The notes beneath the pieces are model-generated. The model saw only the letters and a program-made list of their open reading frames with translations, was not told the DNA's origin and did no database searches. The translations under genes and the position numbers were made by a program. DNA of 64,000 nt from Monilinia fructicola (Eukaryota; Ascomycota; Leotiomycetes; Helotiales; Sclerotiniaceae), in NCBI GenBank assembly GCA_008692225.1, contig VICG01000004.1:2709001-2773000 (forward strand), given 5' to 3'. Positions within the stretch are counted from its first letter, which is position 1. The number at the start of each line of letters is the position of its first letter. Of the stretch, positions 38,587-50,779 are shown one piece after another.

Positions 38587-41500
38587 ATGATTTGGTACCT
38601 CCTTTATCCATTCAGAGGGTAAGTGGTGTTGTTGCCTTGAATTAATTAATTAATCCCCCTTTCTTCAAAATTTCATGTCTCTAATGGTGCTGTACGGGTC
38701 TATTAGAACTACTGAACCTCCACTTCTTTGATCTCAAACATCCCATCCGGGACCGATTTACCACCTTTGGATACAATGTCGCAAAACACTCAATTACTAC
38801 CATCACCATCTCTGCTATCATCGCAACACTACTGATCTACCCCTTTCCATTTCTATTCACGAATGACTTCACCAGTGGCGCTTCAAATCTACCCCATCAT
38901 GTATGGTCTTCAGCGCAGCCCCTCAAGGCATTGGACGAAACTCGGAAACCTGATGTCGTTATGCGATCAATATGGGTGCATGGTGTGTTATTCTCTCGGC
39001 TTTAAAAACGGGGGGGAAGGGCTAATGCTGGGACAGGAAGTTATATGAAAGCTTTACAACCAGATGTTCTGCAAACGGCATTGGAGATACAAGATCACAT
39101 TCTGGGACCCACTATCAATTTCAACCCTCGCAAAACAGTTAATCAAGTTCGGGTTGACGACACACAAAATGAAATGTCAACGGATATACGGGATACCTTT
39201 CATGCAGTCAATGGCCTTTTCAAATTCATCCTGGTTCTTCCATTCACCTTTACAATATTGGTCATGCTCAAAGGAAGCTATCGCGGCAGACGAAGATGTG
39301 ATAGCGACGGTCAACAAAAATTTGCACCAATCAACCACCGTCAACGTTACCTTGAGACATTCTATTGTCTTTAGTGGTAAGCGCTTCGAGGATCACCGTC
39401 TAGTGGCTGCAGATGCATTGGTGATAACTTTGGTACACATGCTGGATTCGCCCGTCGGAAAATACTGGGAGAGAAAAGCAGCACAAATGGGAGCGGAGGG
39501 ATCTGAGAAGTGGCGCATGATTCCTTCGGATGGCCAATCTTTGACAAGCACTCCTTACGAATTCTTGTTTCAACCTACGGCCACTTGGGAATATCTTGCC
39601 TTGGCTGTCGCTTATACCATGGGCGCGTGGTGGTTCATAGCAACTTTATGGGGCTTGCGAGCTCTCAAATCAAGGTTGGGTCTCCTTGTCGCGGCCACGA
39701 CTCAACTAGCCTTCACATTCACGTCAACATTTACCATCTGCGCGATTGTGAAAACGGACTTGTCCATGATCCCGAGGGAATACTACCCTTTGATTGTGGT
39801 CTTTTGTGGAACGGAAAATATGCTACAGCTTGTCAGGGCTGTCATTGTCACGCCCTCATCACATCATCCGACGCTTAGGTCAGCCGAAGCTTTTGGCAAG
39901 AAGGGCCACATATTCCTGGCAAACACAGGTCAAAGGCTTTTCATCTTATGGATTGTATCGAAATTTGGGGGCGAAGGGCTGTCTACGTTTTGTCGCTTTG
40001 CTACGCTTGCACTCGTCTTTGACTTTTTCTATCTCTTAACCTTCTTCGCCCCTGTTCTTAGCATCGATGTACGAAGACCTCAACTCAACGATACGCTGGC
40101 GGCTTCTCGGGAACTACGGTACTCGTCACCCGAGCGGGAATCGACCAAGCCCTGGGTAGACTTTATCTTTCACGGAGGAAAGATGCCCTCAACTCGCATT
40201 GTCGGTACGTTAGTGCTCATCATTGCAGTGCTTATCTGTCAATGGCATTTCGACCAAGGCATTCTGCAAACCAACCAACATTTGTCGGGATCTACCTCGA
40301 CCGCTTCTTCATCCATACTAGAGGTCGATGTGCACCAAGCCAGAACGCCAACTGCCTGGCTTCGATTGCAGGATCATGAAACTGTTCATGAACTCATAAG
40401 TATTGTCAAACCACATGCTCATAGCTTCGTTGCTCAAGTTTACGACCACTAGTTATTGTTTTGAACGGATCTGACCGAACACCCAATAGACTTGGTGTCC
40501 GATCATTTCTCCCTGCTTTTTATGACTTCATCGAGAACCAATCCCTGCATTTTCTCTTGTTTGTCTTCATCACGGGCGTGGCCATCAACCAATTCATCAA
40601 ATATCTCTTGGCGGATGAAACACCCGATGATGAAAATCATAAAGGTCACGGTGATGAGCCTCTATTATCGGTTAAAACTTTCGGCTCTGGTCATGCTTTA
40701 GATGTTGTGTTGATGACAGCTTCTCGTGATGGAATCATTGTTTCCGTCGGTCTGGACAGATGGATCCGTATTTGGGATGCACAACATGGTGGTAGGAGCT
40801 ACGTGGTTGAAGACCCTGGATCGAACATCGATCCATTTCCTGTCTTGGCTCTAGCAATTGACAGTGACTCTAACTGGTTAGCAATCCTGTCGAAGAAGAT
40901 GGTGACCCTATGGAATATTCCCGAACGTAGGTGGGGCCCAACGATGTCCGTAGACGTTAAAGGACGCACCCCCGAAGCATTTTTCTTCAGTAATAACGAG
41001 CTTGAGCTCATTGACCCTGTGATCATTGTTCGCCATAATGGTCTCATGACAGAACTCCATATGGAAGATCAAATTTCAAAGGAACTACAAATATGCCGAA
41101 CTCCACTTGTTTGCGTCGAGCCACATCTGGAAAAGGTCGTTACGAATGGCTGTGTACCACCCCCAAAGATCATAACTGCATCGAAACGTGGATGTGTGCA
41201 TGTCGCGGTGCAAGAGGATTCTGGTTGGGTCTCATATGATCTCAGGCTTCCTTGGGTCTCCGATGACAAAGACGTCAACTCTATCCTTCCACTACCGGCA
41301 CTATCTTCGTTCCTGGCTATACGTGACCACAGTGTTGATCTTGTCGACATCTTTACCCATAATGTGACTCATTCGTTTGTCACCGAGAACATCAAGCCTG
41401 GAACGTTGCAATGTGTTCATTCGACCAGAAGACGACCACAGTGCGGTTCTGTTGGCTTGGGCTCATTCGCATTTATGTATACCTGCATTGAAACCGGCAA

Positions 41501-42086
41501 CCTCATGATGCAATCATATTTGCCCAGCAGGGAGGGAGATACTATATGTTTCCGTGACCCGGATAAGCCTGGTTCTAAAACATGTTGTTTATGGCGGGAG
41601 ACGGTAGAGCGGAAATATAGTATTGAGAATCCTGGTGATTGGCAAGCACTTCAATCAGGCTATGTGGTAGGTGTGCGAAAATTGCAGGATAAAGGGAAAC
41701 AAGCCGCGAGCAATCAACTCTTGGGATCTATCGGAGGCAGTGGACTTCGACGACGTGGGGTTTCTGACAGGAGATCCCATTCGGACCATTCAGGAAGCAA
41801 AAATGATGGTTGGGAGGTTTGGAGTTTGGGGTCTAGAGGGGATGAAACTTCGGTGCCATTGAATTCAGTACACGATCAGTTGTTACTTGTTGGCAAACTT
41901 GGTCCAGTGACGAAAGTCGGTACGAATAGCATTGCGGTCGCCTTGGGAAATGTCGTCAAACTTATCACTGTCGGACACGAACGTTACGACCGTCCTGTTA
42001 ACGAGTCTGATGAAACATTTGTAGGAATGGCACCTGCCGCAAATAGGAGGAAGAGACCTGTTCTTACACGAAAGAGAACAGACTAA
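38587..42086 (+). CDS. scp1: SREBP cleavage-activating protein (SCAP/Scp1), three frame breaks
   Basis: SCAP holds the SREBP transcription factor in the ER membrane and senses sterols. The protein begins MIWYLLYPFRG, the conserved fungal SCAP start. There follow a first membrane segment, a luminal loop, the sterol-sensing domain (about residues 280-450: EYLALAVAYTMGAWWF, LLVAATTQLAFTFTSTF, PLIVVFCGTENMLQLVRAV) and, from about residue 630, a WD40-like C-terminal half (ALDVVLMTASRDGIIVSVGLDRWIRIWD, NSIAVALGNVVKLITVG). Introns are 38619-38706 and 38983-39036. Single-base breaks lie at the T runs 38727-38729 and 39217-39220 and at CC 40446-40447. Correcting them gives about 1118 residues in one frame. 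The two long open frames (ending 40452, starting 40461) are thus one gene. Confidence 0.9.
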
Positions 42087-43046
42087 TATGCAGCATCTTC
42101 AAATCCTTTTTAGCATATCATTTGTGTTTATTTGCAGTTTACTTCTGGGAGGGAAGGATGATACCCATTATATGGACAAAAGGCGTTTTCGACGTGAATT
42201 GATACAGGATTTACTACGGTTAAGAAAGTGGCGTTTATGGATGACATGTTTGCCATTTTCGATTGCGATTGCAAGGCGTTGAGAGGATCTCAAAACTGGG
42301 ATCATGCATGGTTATGGTATATGCTCAACATCTAGGCACACTGCGGTCACAGGTACCAGCACTTTCTTCAACAATCAAAATCATGATTCAGCAGGCTTGC
42401 TTGGAACAGATGACGATTGAATTGAATGAGAAACAGGCTGCAAAAGGGATTAGTTAGCTGGCCAACTGCTTATTGACAGTGAAGTAAAAAAAACATCATA
42501 ACCCATTAATATGATGGACCTTGGGATGATGGAAATGTGATTTTGTGACAATACTGAGATTTCGAGAGCAGCAAAGGATCAGATGAGAAAACCAGTTTAC
42601 AATTATGCAACTACAACAAATGATAGACATGTGTAGAACAGGCAACCTTGTCATCTATTTCTAACAACAACAATAAACTTATGTAAAAGCTTATCAAAGT
42701 ACCGGAACTATAATACGCACTACATATATACTCCGTAGTTTTCACCAGAACCAACCTAATACATCGCTTCCAGGTTCCTTTTCCCCCTGGTACTACCCAG
42801 TCCGTCCACCACATCCCACGTGCCCCTTTCTCATTAAGCTTAAGGTAAGGATGAGTTGATGTTCCCCCCACACACACAAATCTAGCTAAGGTATAATTAC
42901 TATACACACAATACAATCAATCCCTTATCGCAGCTCACGCGTCTTATCGTTTGTCTGTATACCGGGATCCGCGACACGACGGCGTTTTGAGAGTTGGGAT
43001 TGCGAGTGCGATTGGGATTGAGATTGAGATTGAGATTCGAGAGGCC
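42087..43046. other. intergenic, no gene seen
   Basis: SCAP 3' region and TSC10 promoter. It includes one TACTCCGTA (42729-42737) and a GATTGAGATTGAGATT run just before the TSC10 start. Confidence 0.5.
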
Positions 43047-44300
43047 ATGTCGCTTTTTTGGGGTTGGAATATAGGGGTCCTGGGGACGGTGCTGGCGGTG
43101 GGGTTGGGGTTGGTGATAGGGATTGAGGTTTTGGGGAGGTGGTTCAGGTCGAATAGGTTTGTAGTGGGTGGGAAGGTATGTTGATGTTTCTCTTTTCTTT
43201 TGTTTGGAGAGAGAGAAGAGGGAGTGGAGAGGAAGGGTCTAAGAGAGGAGAGGATGCTCGTGCCTTTCTTCATTAATCCTACTCATCTGATTCAATACTA
43301 AGAAAGACACATTCTGACTAACAATCAGACAATCCTCCTTACAGGTGCATCCGAGGGAATGGGAAAAGCGGTAGCGATCGAACTTGCGAAGAAGGGTGCT
43401 AGTGTCATTATTGTTGCGAGGAACGTGGGAAAATTGGAGGGAGCCTTGGGGGAGATTGAGGTAGGTTTTATCTATTTGTGTCTCGTGGATTGCTTCAACT
43501 AAAATTTACTTTCTTAGGCCGCAGCTCTCTCTCCGGCAAATCAATTCTTTCACTACATATCCGCCGATGTCTCCATTCCCACCGAAGCTGCACGCATACT
43601 ACAAGAAGCCACCGCATTCAACTCTGGCACACCCCCCGACATCGTTTGGTGTATCGCTGGTACCTCCACCCCCGGCTTCTTCCTCGACACGACTCCCGCT
43701 AAACTGCGCACACAAATGGATATCAATTATTGGTCTTGTGCGGACATGGCACATTGCGTTTTGAAGGCGTGGCTCTCTACCCCCAACACCGAAAGGAAGG
43801 ACAGGCATTTGATCTTCACCAGTAGTGTCTTGGCTTTCTATTCCATCGTGGGCTACACCCCGTATTCCCCGCCAAAGCAGCCATCAAAAGTTTAAGCGAT
43901 ACTCTATACCAGGAAGTCCTCGCATATCCCAACCCGCCGCAAATCCACACTGTATTCCCCGGTACCATAGCAAGCCCGGGATTGGAGTTGGAAAATCAGG
44001 GAAAAACCGGAAATCACTCATCAGTTAGAATCGACGGATCCGATTCAAACGCCGGAAGAAGTTGCGAAGAATGCGATAAGGGGGCTGGAAAGGGGGGAGT
44101 ATCTTGTTACGGTGGGGTGGCTGGGAAGTTTGATGAGGGCTTGTGCTTGGGGGGGTAGTAGGAGGGGGGATTGGTTACTCGATACGATTGTGACATGGGT
44201 GACGAGTCTCGTTTGGTGGTTCGTGGGGAGGGATCTAGATGGGCAGGTTAAGAAATGGGGTGAGGTTAAGGAGTTTGGCAGGGGTGAGAAATCTAATTAG
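43047..44300 (+). CDS. TSC10: 3-ketodihydrosphingosine reductase, two frame breaks
   Basis: Short-chain dehydrogenase that reduces 3-ketosphinganine with NADPH, the second step of sphingolipid synthesis, at the ER. An N-terminal membrane segment (VLGTVLAVGLGLVIGIEVLG) is followed by the cofactor motif TGASEGMGKAVA, ARNVGKLEGAL, SADVS, CIAGTSTPGFF, MDINYWS, FTSSVLAFYSIVGYTPYS with the catalytic Tyr-x3-Lys, and a C-terminal hydrophobic region (WVTSLVWWFVGRDLDGQVKK). Introns are 43176-43328 and 43461-43517, both in phase. A base is missing next to the C run 43867-43870, exactly inside the catalytic YSPAK codons, and one is extra in the A run 44002-44006. Corrected length is about 347 residues, as in TSC10/KDSR orthologues. 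Confidence 0.92.
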
Positions 44301-45064
44301 AGAGTCTCGTCTGATGATCTGTTAGGGGAACACGAACCTATATCTTTCGAGCAAAGCATCAGGTTCCTAGAGAAAGCCTATATTCTATATGTCGTATACC
44401 CAACTCATCGAAGTCGAATCGAGTATTTCGAAAGACTATTCAAAACTCAAAATTTCCGCTCCTTCAACACCATGCGGATTCACCATGCTGCATGCTAGGC
44501 TCCTTTGGATCAACATATCTTTTAGCCGAGCCATATAGCAGTTCCAAGGCAAGGTAAGGTGAGGTGAGGTAATAGCATAGCATAGATGGTCTTCGCGAGT
44601 GCGAAATTTTTTCGAGTCAGGTGGCGGGTGAGCGGATTGCTATTGGTAGCAAGCAAACTGGTGGAGGTATTTGCAATCGTTAGGGCAAGCGTCACGTAGT
44701 TCTCGCTGTCTTCCGTTCGATCCTTGTTGACCCATGTACAACGGTATCCTTACGGACAGCTGGCGATGCTTCCACCTATTATTTGGGGCTTGGTATCTCA
44801 ATTTCCCCTAGCATGACAGTTTGCCCTTGCTGCCCTCAAGTCTTTTCACAAATGACGATGACGAGGCGCTGTGCTTTGCTGCGCAGCTGGGAGGGTGTAT
44901 GTCACGTGATCATTCCCCCCACCCCATGCCACGTTCGACATGATAGGATTGAGGTCGAGATCATGGCTTCGAGCCCCCTGATCTTGGCAAGTCGCCATGA
45001 TCAATCCTCTCAATATCCTTTTGAAGAACAGAATAGAAGATACTCCCCCGATACCATCCCGAGT
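44301..45064. other. intergenic, no gene seen
   Basis: Between the convergent TSC10 gene and the small gene at 45065-45686. It has AAGGTGAGGTGAGG and TAGCA short repeats near 44550-44585. Confidence 0.45.
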
Positions 45065-45686
45065 TCAGCTCAGGCCACGAGCCTCATTCCCGTACCCTTC
45101 GATCTCCCATGCCTCCACCCCCACTTCCTCCCCCGTGACTGACTGCCCATCTCGCCAAATCGTTGGCCTATGCTCGTCGCTTTCCGATAGTCCTTGCTGA
45201 GATGAAGGGGATGGGTATGGAGATTGTGCTACGTGTGAGATGGAGTGGACGTGTTGCGGAATGCAAATTTGCTTGTTATCCGATGGATTGGATACGGACA
45301 TGGAGGGCTTGGTTGAGGGTCAGAGCGGGCGAGGAGGAACGCGGTAGCATAGAGATGGTCGAGACGTGCAGATGGGAATGGCATACCCAGACAAGATCAC
45401 CAGTGCCGAAATCCCGCGCGGCACTAATCAGTGCGTTGCCGATGAGCCCGGGACAGCAGCACGTGGGCATGCGCCTGATGGCGTATGCGGCGTCTTCCAT
45501 CTGGGCCGTTCTCGGTATAACCGGTTTGGTGTTGATGTTCTGGGCACTGCTGGACTCCAGCTCGACCTTCTTCCCTTTTGGGCCACGGCCGACTTTCCAC
45601 GCGTGGAACTTTCCTGCCGCGGTGGGGTGGTGGTTGTGGGGTGGAGATAGATGTGTTGCGTTCTTGTTTCGAGGGGGCGCTTTCAT
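45065..45686 (-). CDS. hypothetical protein, two overlapping frames
   Basis: Two minus-strand frames follow each other: 45686-45276 (AAGKFHAWKVGRGPKGKK, then PTCCCPGLIGNALISAARDF) and 45301-45065 (Ser/Pro/Gln-rich, HSISHVAQSPYPSPSSQQ). Both use many C-ending codons, the usual sign of a real fungal gene, and their junction at 45276-45301 fits a one-base break. The C-terminal part looks disordered. No family recognised. A 234-residue frame on the opposite strand (45163-45867) has hydrophobic stretches but poorer codon use, so I prefer the minus strand, weakly. An upstream exon around 45690-45862 is possible. Confidence 0.35.
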
Positions 45687-48259
45687 TCTTTCATGTGCGG
45701 TTTATCTGCACGTTCATGCGTCAGGCATTCAAAAGGACTTTCTGGGTTGGTGGCGGGAGATTTTTGAACCTCCATATTCGCGACTAGAGTCTGCGCTTTG
45801 CCCTGCTTTGCGATCGCTATTGCGATCGCTGCGGGTAAGACAAGGATGGTACAGCCGGGGCATCTGAGTTGGGCTTGGGGCTGTAGTTGGAGTTTGATGT
45901 GGTATTGTTTAGCTTTGAAGAATTAATGAACGGGGGTGGGTGCTGCATTTTGTTTTTTTGCGTAGATTATCATGACTGTCCCCCACAAGAATAGTGACGG
46001 TTTACTTTTCCATTGTTTGATTTGCGATTCAAGATGAGTCAAGGTGGTGTCTAAGTGGTTGTGATGTGACAAGCAATCATTTATTTTGGAGTTCGGTATC
46101 ACTCATCTATCGAATTTCATCAAGTCATGGTCTTGAGTGGCGGTGCAAGGTTGTGTTTACAAGTGTTCTTTGACACATATGGTTTATGGACAAGTTGAGG
46201 GTAACGCAGAGGTGGGTTGAAAATGACTCAGGGACTTTGCAGGTAAGCTGAGGGTTCATCGGACTCATATTGGTGCTGGCCTTGGAGTTAACACGAGGAT
46301 AGCTGAGGACGGTTGATAATTTAGAACCTTGAATTGTGTGATATTGCCAAAGTCATGGATCAATATTGACGAGTCTCATGGCTAGATCATGTGCATTTAT
46401 GAGTATGTGTCCTCGAATCAATGCGAGTATTTCTAGACCCGCAATCTCGATGATGGGTCGAAGAAGCTAGTGGAAGATCTTCATAGTGGAAGAAAGAAAC
46501 TGGCATGGCACGAAGAGGATTCGGACCACATTCTATTATTCACATTCGGACAGGAGTCGCCTCATGATATAAAGATATCATAACCATCACAGACTCTCTT
46601 CCAGTGGAAGAAAAAAATGGGGGTTAAAGACTTCTCGGGGTATCTGATGAAGTACGGGCTGAGCTTTGTCGAACAAGACTTAGAAGCAAACGGGTGTTAG
46701 TTCATCCATATCACACTACTCGAGTACAAGATGTACAGATCGAAAGTGAGAGTATAGATAGTTGAGGGCTGAGATATCTATCTCATGGATATCCAAAACA
46801 CCTAGAGCATTGCAGTGTAAGAAGGAATATGGGATCTCACCAGGTCAGAATCAATATGCCTTGGGCAAGTCGTGCATCGGCTATCAAATTCCATGCTCAT
46901 TGATTTCTGCCCACTGCTCTAGCCTTTTTGACAGGATCAATTCCGAAGATCAGCATGACATCTGTCGCAGGTATTGTAACCCTGCGAGCTGACTGTAAGC
47001 TCTGCAGAAAGTGAACGGCCGATATACGCCTTCTCCTGGAGATCTTCTACCCGCCAAAGAGAATCGATTTATAAACTCGGTAGCGTCATGGCTGATACGA
47101 CCCGGCTCTCTAAGATGTTAGTGTTGTGAGAGTAGTAAGAGTTTAGAAGCAGAACGAGGGAAAGCCAGCTTTTCTGAGCACAATCTAGGGATAGAAAGCA
47201 CTACCGCGGTTCTATGCAATGAGTCTGCAGTGACGAAATAATGATAAATTAAGAAGAAACTGTGGTTCAAGAGTCATTCTACGGATAACTCCCATATCAT
47301 GGGCTTCTGCTGATATCTATCTATGTGAAGATCATTGGCAGAATGCAACCATGAGGCTTTATATAGATAAATCCGAGCAAATTTGAGAGAGACAGTTACA
47401 GATGTGACTTGACCGTGGTTATGGAAGTGACCACTTGGTAAAGGTATGTGTTGATTCTTTATCAATCTCATTCATGTTTGTGATCAGTCATTTCACACAG
47501 AAAGAGAGGATCAATCACTGCACATATCAATTCCATTTGATGCCAGAGAAAATGACTCGATAGCGGTATGGATAGACTGATTTTCAACCAACGTAGTTAT
47601 CCCCTGAGGAGCTTCGCTAGCGTTGCAATACAATACAACAAAATTAACTGTCATGTTAGATTGCAAAATATAATACCGTTTTGATTTATATAGTGGATAT
47701 ACTTATCATATACTCGAGTACTCATCATATATAATTTATCCAATTCCAATATCAATATCTGATGTTGTTAAAAATGCCGTACTTTGATTTTCTTGAGACG
47801 GGAGAAAAACCGAATAGTTTCTTAAATGGTAATATGCAATAATGAACAATAATTCTACAAACTAAGTGGACAAGAAAAAATTTATATTTCTGACAAGATG
47901 TTCATCAAGTCAAACGGGGTGGGATGTATTTCATAAAGAATCGAAGCCAGTCTGTCATATTTCTCTCCTCTAAGATGCACCGCAAAACTTAAATTGATTC
48001 CCATCCTAGAGCCATGAAACCTTTTTAATACCCCCTTGAACAAACCAACGCTATGGAGAAAAATTAAATTGTGGTATCGGATAGGTCTCATCCAGTCCCG
48101 TATCAATACAGCAGCCCGAAAAACACAAGCACAAAGAACGATCTGGACAACGGCGCTGACGATAGATCTCTTGGCAATTTTCTTTTCATATGGGCAAAAG
48201 TGCCTGAACTTTATTCTGGATTACTGGTCTTATGCATACTGCGCTGCTCGAAAAGACAC
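45687..48259. other. gene-free stretch, 2.6 kb
   Basis: Nothing coding recognised. It holds two TACTCGAGTA palindromes (46717-46726, 47711-47720). Confidence 0.5.
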
Positions 48260-48824
48260 TTATAGGTCCAAATATTCAGCCAATCTGAATCCTGTCCGCA
48301 TTTCCGTCTCGAGAGCGCAAGCCCTCGAATTACCATCTCTCAAGCGTGAGCCACTTTCCTTTGTTCCGCTTTCTTCCTGGAAGATTTCGCAGGCTCCAAC
48401 AAGCCCTGCCTGATATATGAACTGTCGAAAACGTGGGAAAAAATGTTCTTTGACCGAGGTTCCATACGTCAATGACTTCTTGCGTGCGCGACTCCCCCCT
48501 CTCTTGGACGTCTTCACATCGGGCGAAATCGCTGCCATCTGGTTTCTTATGCCTTCTTGAGTGCTCGGATCTCGAAGCGCTGCTTTCTACATCAAACCTG
48601 GGGGCGATCTCCTGTCCAGGCGAACGTTCCCGCTGTGTGGAACGCTCATGAATGCGGTCAGGTGTGCCTGGGCGAGCTGGTTCTTGATCGATGAGCTTCT
48701 CCTGTTGTTGTGAAGGAGGGTTGGTATCATCTAGACTATCCGTGCTTTGCTGAGGTGGTGTTTTCGCGGCATCTTGTGTTGAATCATGAGCATGCGCCCC
48801 CCTCAAAGTGTTTTCATTCTGCAT
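48260..48824 (-). CDS. hypothetical orphan protein, charged and disordered N-terminus
   Basis: The likely start at 48824 (MQNENTLRGAHAHD) opens a hydrophilic, Gln/Ser/Glu/Arg-rich region (SERSTQRERSPGQE-like). At a G6/C6 run near 48498-48503 the frame appears to shift into one reading RARKKSLTYGTSVKEHFF and then an amphipathic stretch RQFIYQAGLVGACEIFQEES, ending at 48260. Without the shift the first frame stops at 48330. I recognise no domain. The basic patch could suit nuclear or nucleic-acid association, but that is a guess. It lies 1.2 kb from another orphan on the same strand. Confidence 0.5.
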
Positions 48825-49993
48825 CTTTGTTTGCGTTTTCGATGGTGAGGTACTTCGGTACAGTGTATGAGTGAAAGTGTGATGATCTTGGTAGATGATC
48901 TTTCTTGTAGATGTAAGGAAGAAATGCATGAAATGAGGAAAGGCAAGCTTTTAAATGCCACTTTTCTTCCCCAACCCTGGGGACTAGAGTATTGGATGAT
49001 TCATGGAGATCGGGTATGACTTGTTGCATATTCTGTTGAAAAGTTGTACTTGTACGTAAATATGACTTGTTCTAGATATCAACCACTGGAAAGACATTCG
49101 AATCAACAGCAATCAACTAGGATGATTGAAAGGAGTCCAGAATAAAGGTGATGAGGAGAACTTTCAAAGGCAGTGCGTCACAAAAGACATTTCACAGATT
49201 CTTGAGATCTGGATATTGATACAAGGGTTGACAATTAGGCACAGCTGGTCAAGAATGTTTGCAGATTGTATCCAGAAGTTTGATTCGGATCTGAGAATTA
49301 GGCCAGACTAGATAAATAAAAACTGTTCTTCGGATATGAGGAGAGATAATATAATTAATTGTTCGAGCTAAATTCAACAAAAAATGGATATGCAGCCAAT
49401 GTTCTCGAATGGCCATGAAGCCTTCGATATTTTCCTCCTAAAGAACCGTCAAGCCAGAATACTTCATGCCCTACCGGGAAATAAAACGCAGAGTACTACC
49501 CAATATACTCACGAAGATCTAAGCTCTACAATGGCCATACAATATTTGCTCGTACAGTATAAACTTCACCAGCAGGAAGACGAGAACATCACAAAATATA
49601 ATTTTTTACCTATAACTGTTGAAAACGAGACAATCAGACTTTTCTATCTGAACATGCAATCATTTATTTTCATCCCTGAACCATGAATCCCCTTTATAGA
49701 ATCGACTTGGAGGGATATGAAATATGATACGAAACAAGTCCATCTTAATCCATCTTAATCGAGCATCAATACAACGAGGGCTAGCCCCGAAACATGGAGA
49801 ACACGAGAGTAAAATATCAGAACTATTGGAGAACGCGTTATTCCCGAACCCCATCCAATAGCTTTTTAATGACCAGGAGTTTTCAAGTTTTAATGTTGAG
49901 CTACTTGTCTTCTGCAAGGTAAGATTAAATCGTAGTTCTGTGGATGAGGTCTTCTGCACTTACTCATCGCCCTATCCCAACATCCTAGGCGCT
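48825..49993. other. intergenic, no gene seen
   Basis: An open frame of 100 residues at 49384-49686 (+) has AT-rich codons and no family match, and I do not call it a gene. Confidence 0.4.
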
Positions 49994-50779
49994 CTATACA
50001 TTTCTGCCCCGAGAATCCCAATGAGGCCCTCCATTTCCATTGTCTGGGTGCGAGTGATCTATATCTTCTGCCCACCTAGCTTTTACTGTCTTATTCGCTT
50101 GATCTTGAAGAGCGTCGTCGACACCGCATACAAGCCTGTCCACAAAAGCACCTTTCGTTTCTGCTGTCTTCTTACGTCCCTTGTCGACACTTTCCTTAAG
50201 CCTGTCCAAAAAAGGGGTTTTCGTCTCTGCTGCCTTCTTAGATCCGGGCTGCATTTCTTTCCTATTTTTGGACACCCAATTTCTAGGCTTCACTGGTCTT
50301 GCTGGCGGTGAAAGTTCTCGTGGTCTGTCCTTGCCTGATTTATGTGCATATCTTTGAGGAGTATGCGGAACATCTCTGGGATTGGTATTTGAGAGTGGAT
50401 GACCTGAGCCGCCTGGTCCCTGGTTCATCTGGGTCGGCTTAGTACGGACATTGCTCACATTTGTGCTTGGGAGTGCTGGATTGGGGTTTGTTGAATGAAA
50501 GATATTGTCTAAATTGTTCATATATGTGTTTAATCTGAGTTCTGGTTTAATCTTTCTTTGGGGATGATATTGTGGAGGGTGGCCAGAATTTTGAAAACCT
50601 CCTTGATCAGGAGGGCCTTGCTGTCCTGGAGCATGAACTGTGCCTTGAGGCTGCATTTGTTGAGGAAGGGCCACTGGTGGGGGCTGGATCGGTGAGTGTC
50701 TTGCGGTGTCCTGTGGCGGGGTATACATTCGCTCATCATACACCCATCGTTTAGTAGCTTCATTCGTTGAATAGGACAT
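49994..50779 (-). CDS. hypothetical protein with tandem AETK repeat
   Basis: Uninterrupted 261-residue single exon beginning MSYSTNEATKRWVYDERMY. The first 110 residues are Pro/Gln-rich (PPPVALPQQMQPQG) and look disordered. The middle is basic, with PRELSPPARPVKPRNW. Residues about 182-226 contain a 22-residue tandem duplication, KKAAETKTPFLDRL... and KKTAETKGAFVDRL..., followed by an acidic/His tail. No known domain is recognised. The internal duplication with conserved K, AETK, F and DRL positions argues for a real protein under selection. It may be restricted to close relatives. Confidence 0.65.
   Translation of the reverse strand: MSYSTNEATKRWVYDERMYTPPQDTARHSPIQPPPVALPQQMQPQGTVHAPGQQGPPDQGGFQNSGHPPQYHPQRKIKPELRLNTYMNNLDNIFHSTNPNPALPSTNVSNVRTKPTQMNQGPGGSGHPLSNTNPRDVPHTPQRYAHKSGKDRPRELSPPARPVKPRNWVSKNRKEMQPGSKKAAETKTPFLDRLKESVDKGRKKTAETKGAFVDRLVCGVDDALQDQANKTVKARWAEDIDHSHPDNGNGGPHWDSRGRNV

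Noticed and set aside
39064..42086. Reading SCAP as two separate genes (39064-40452 and 40461-42086)
   Set aside because: The membrane part and WD40 part join in one frame by restoring one base at 40446-40447, and both halves belong to SCAP.
45163..45867. 234-residue plus-strand ORF as the main gene
   Set aside because: Poorer codon use than the minus frames and no family; kept only as a finding.
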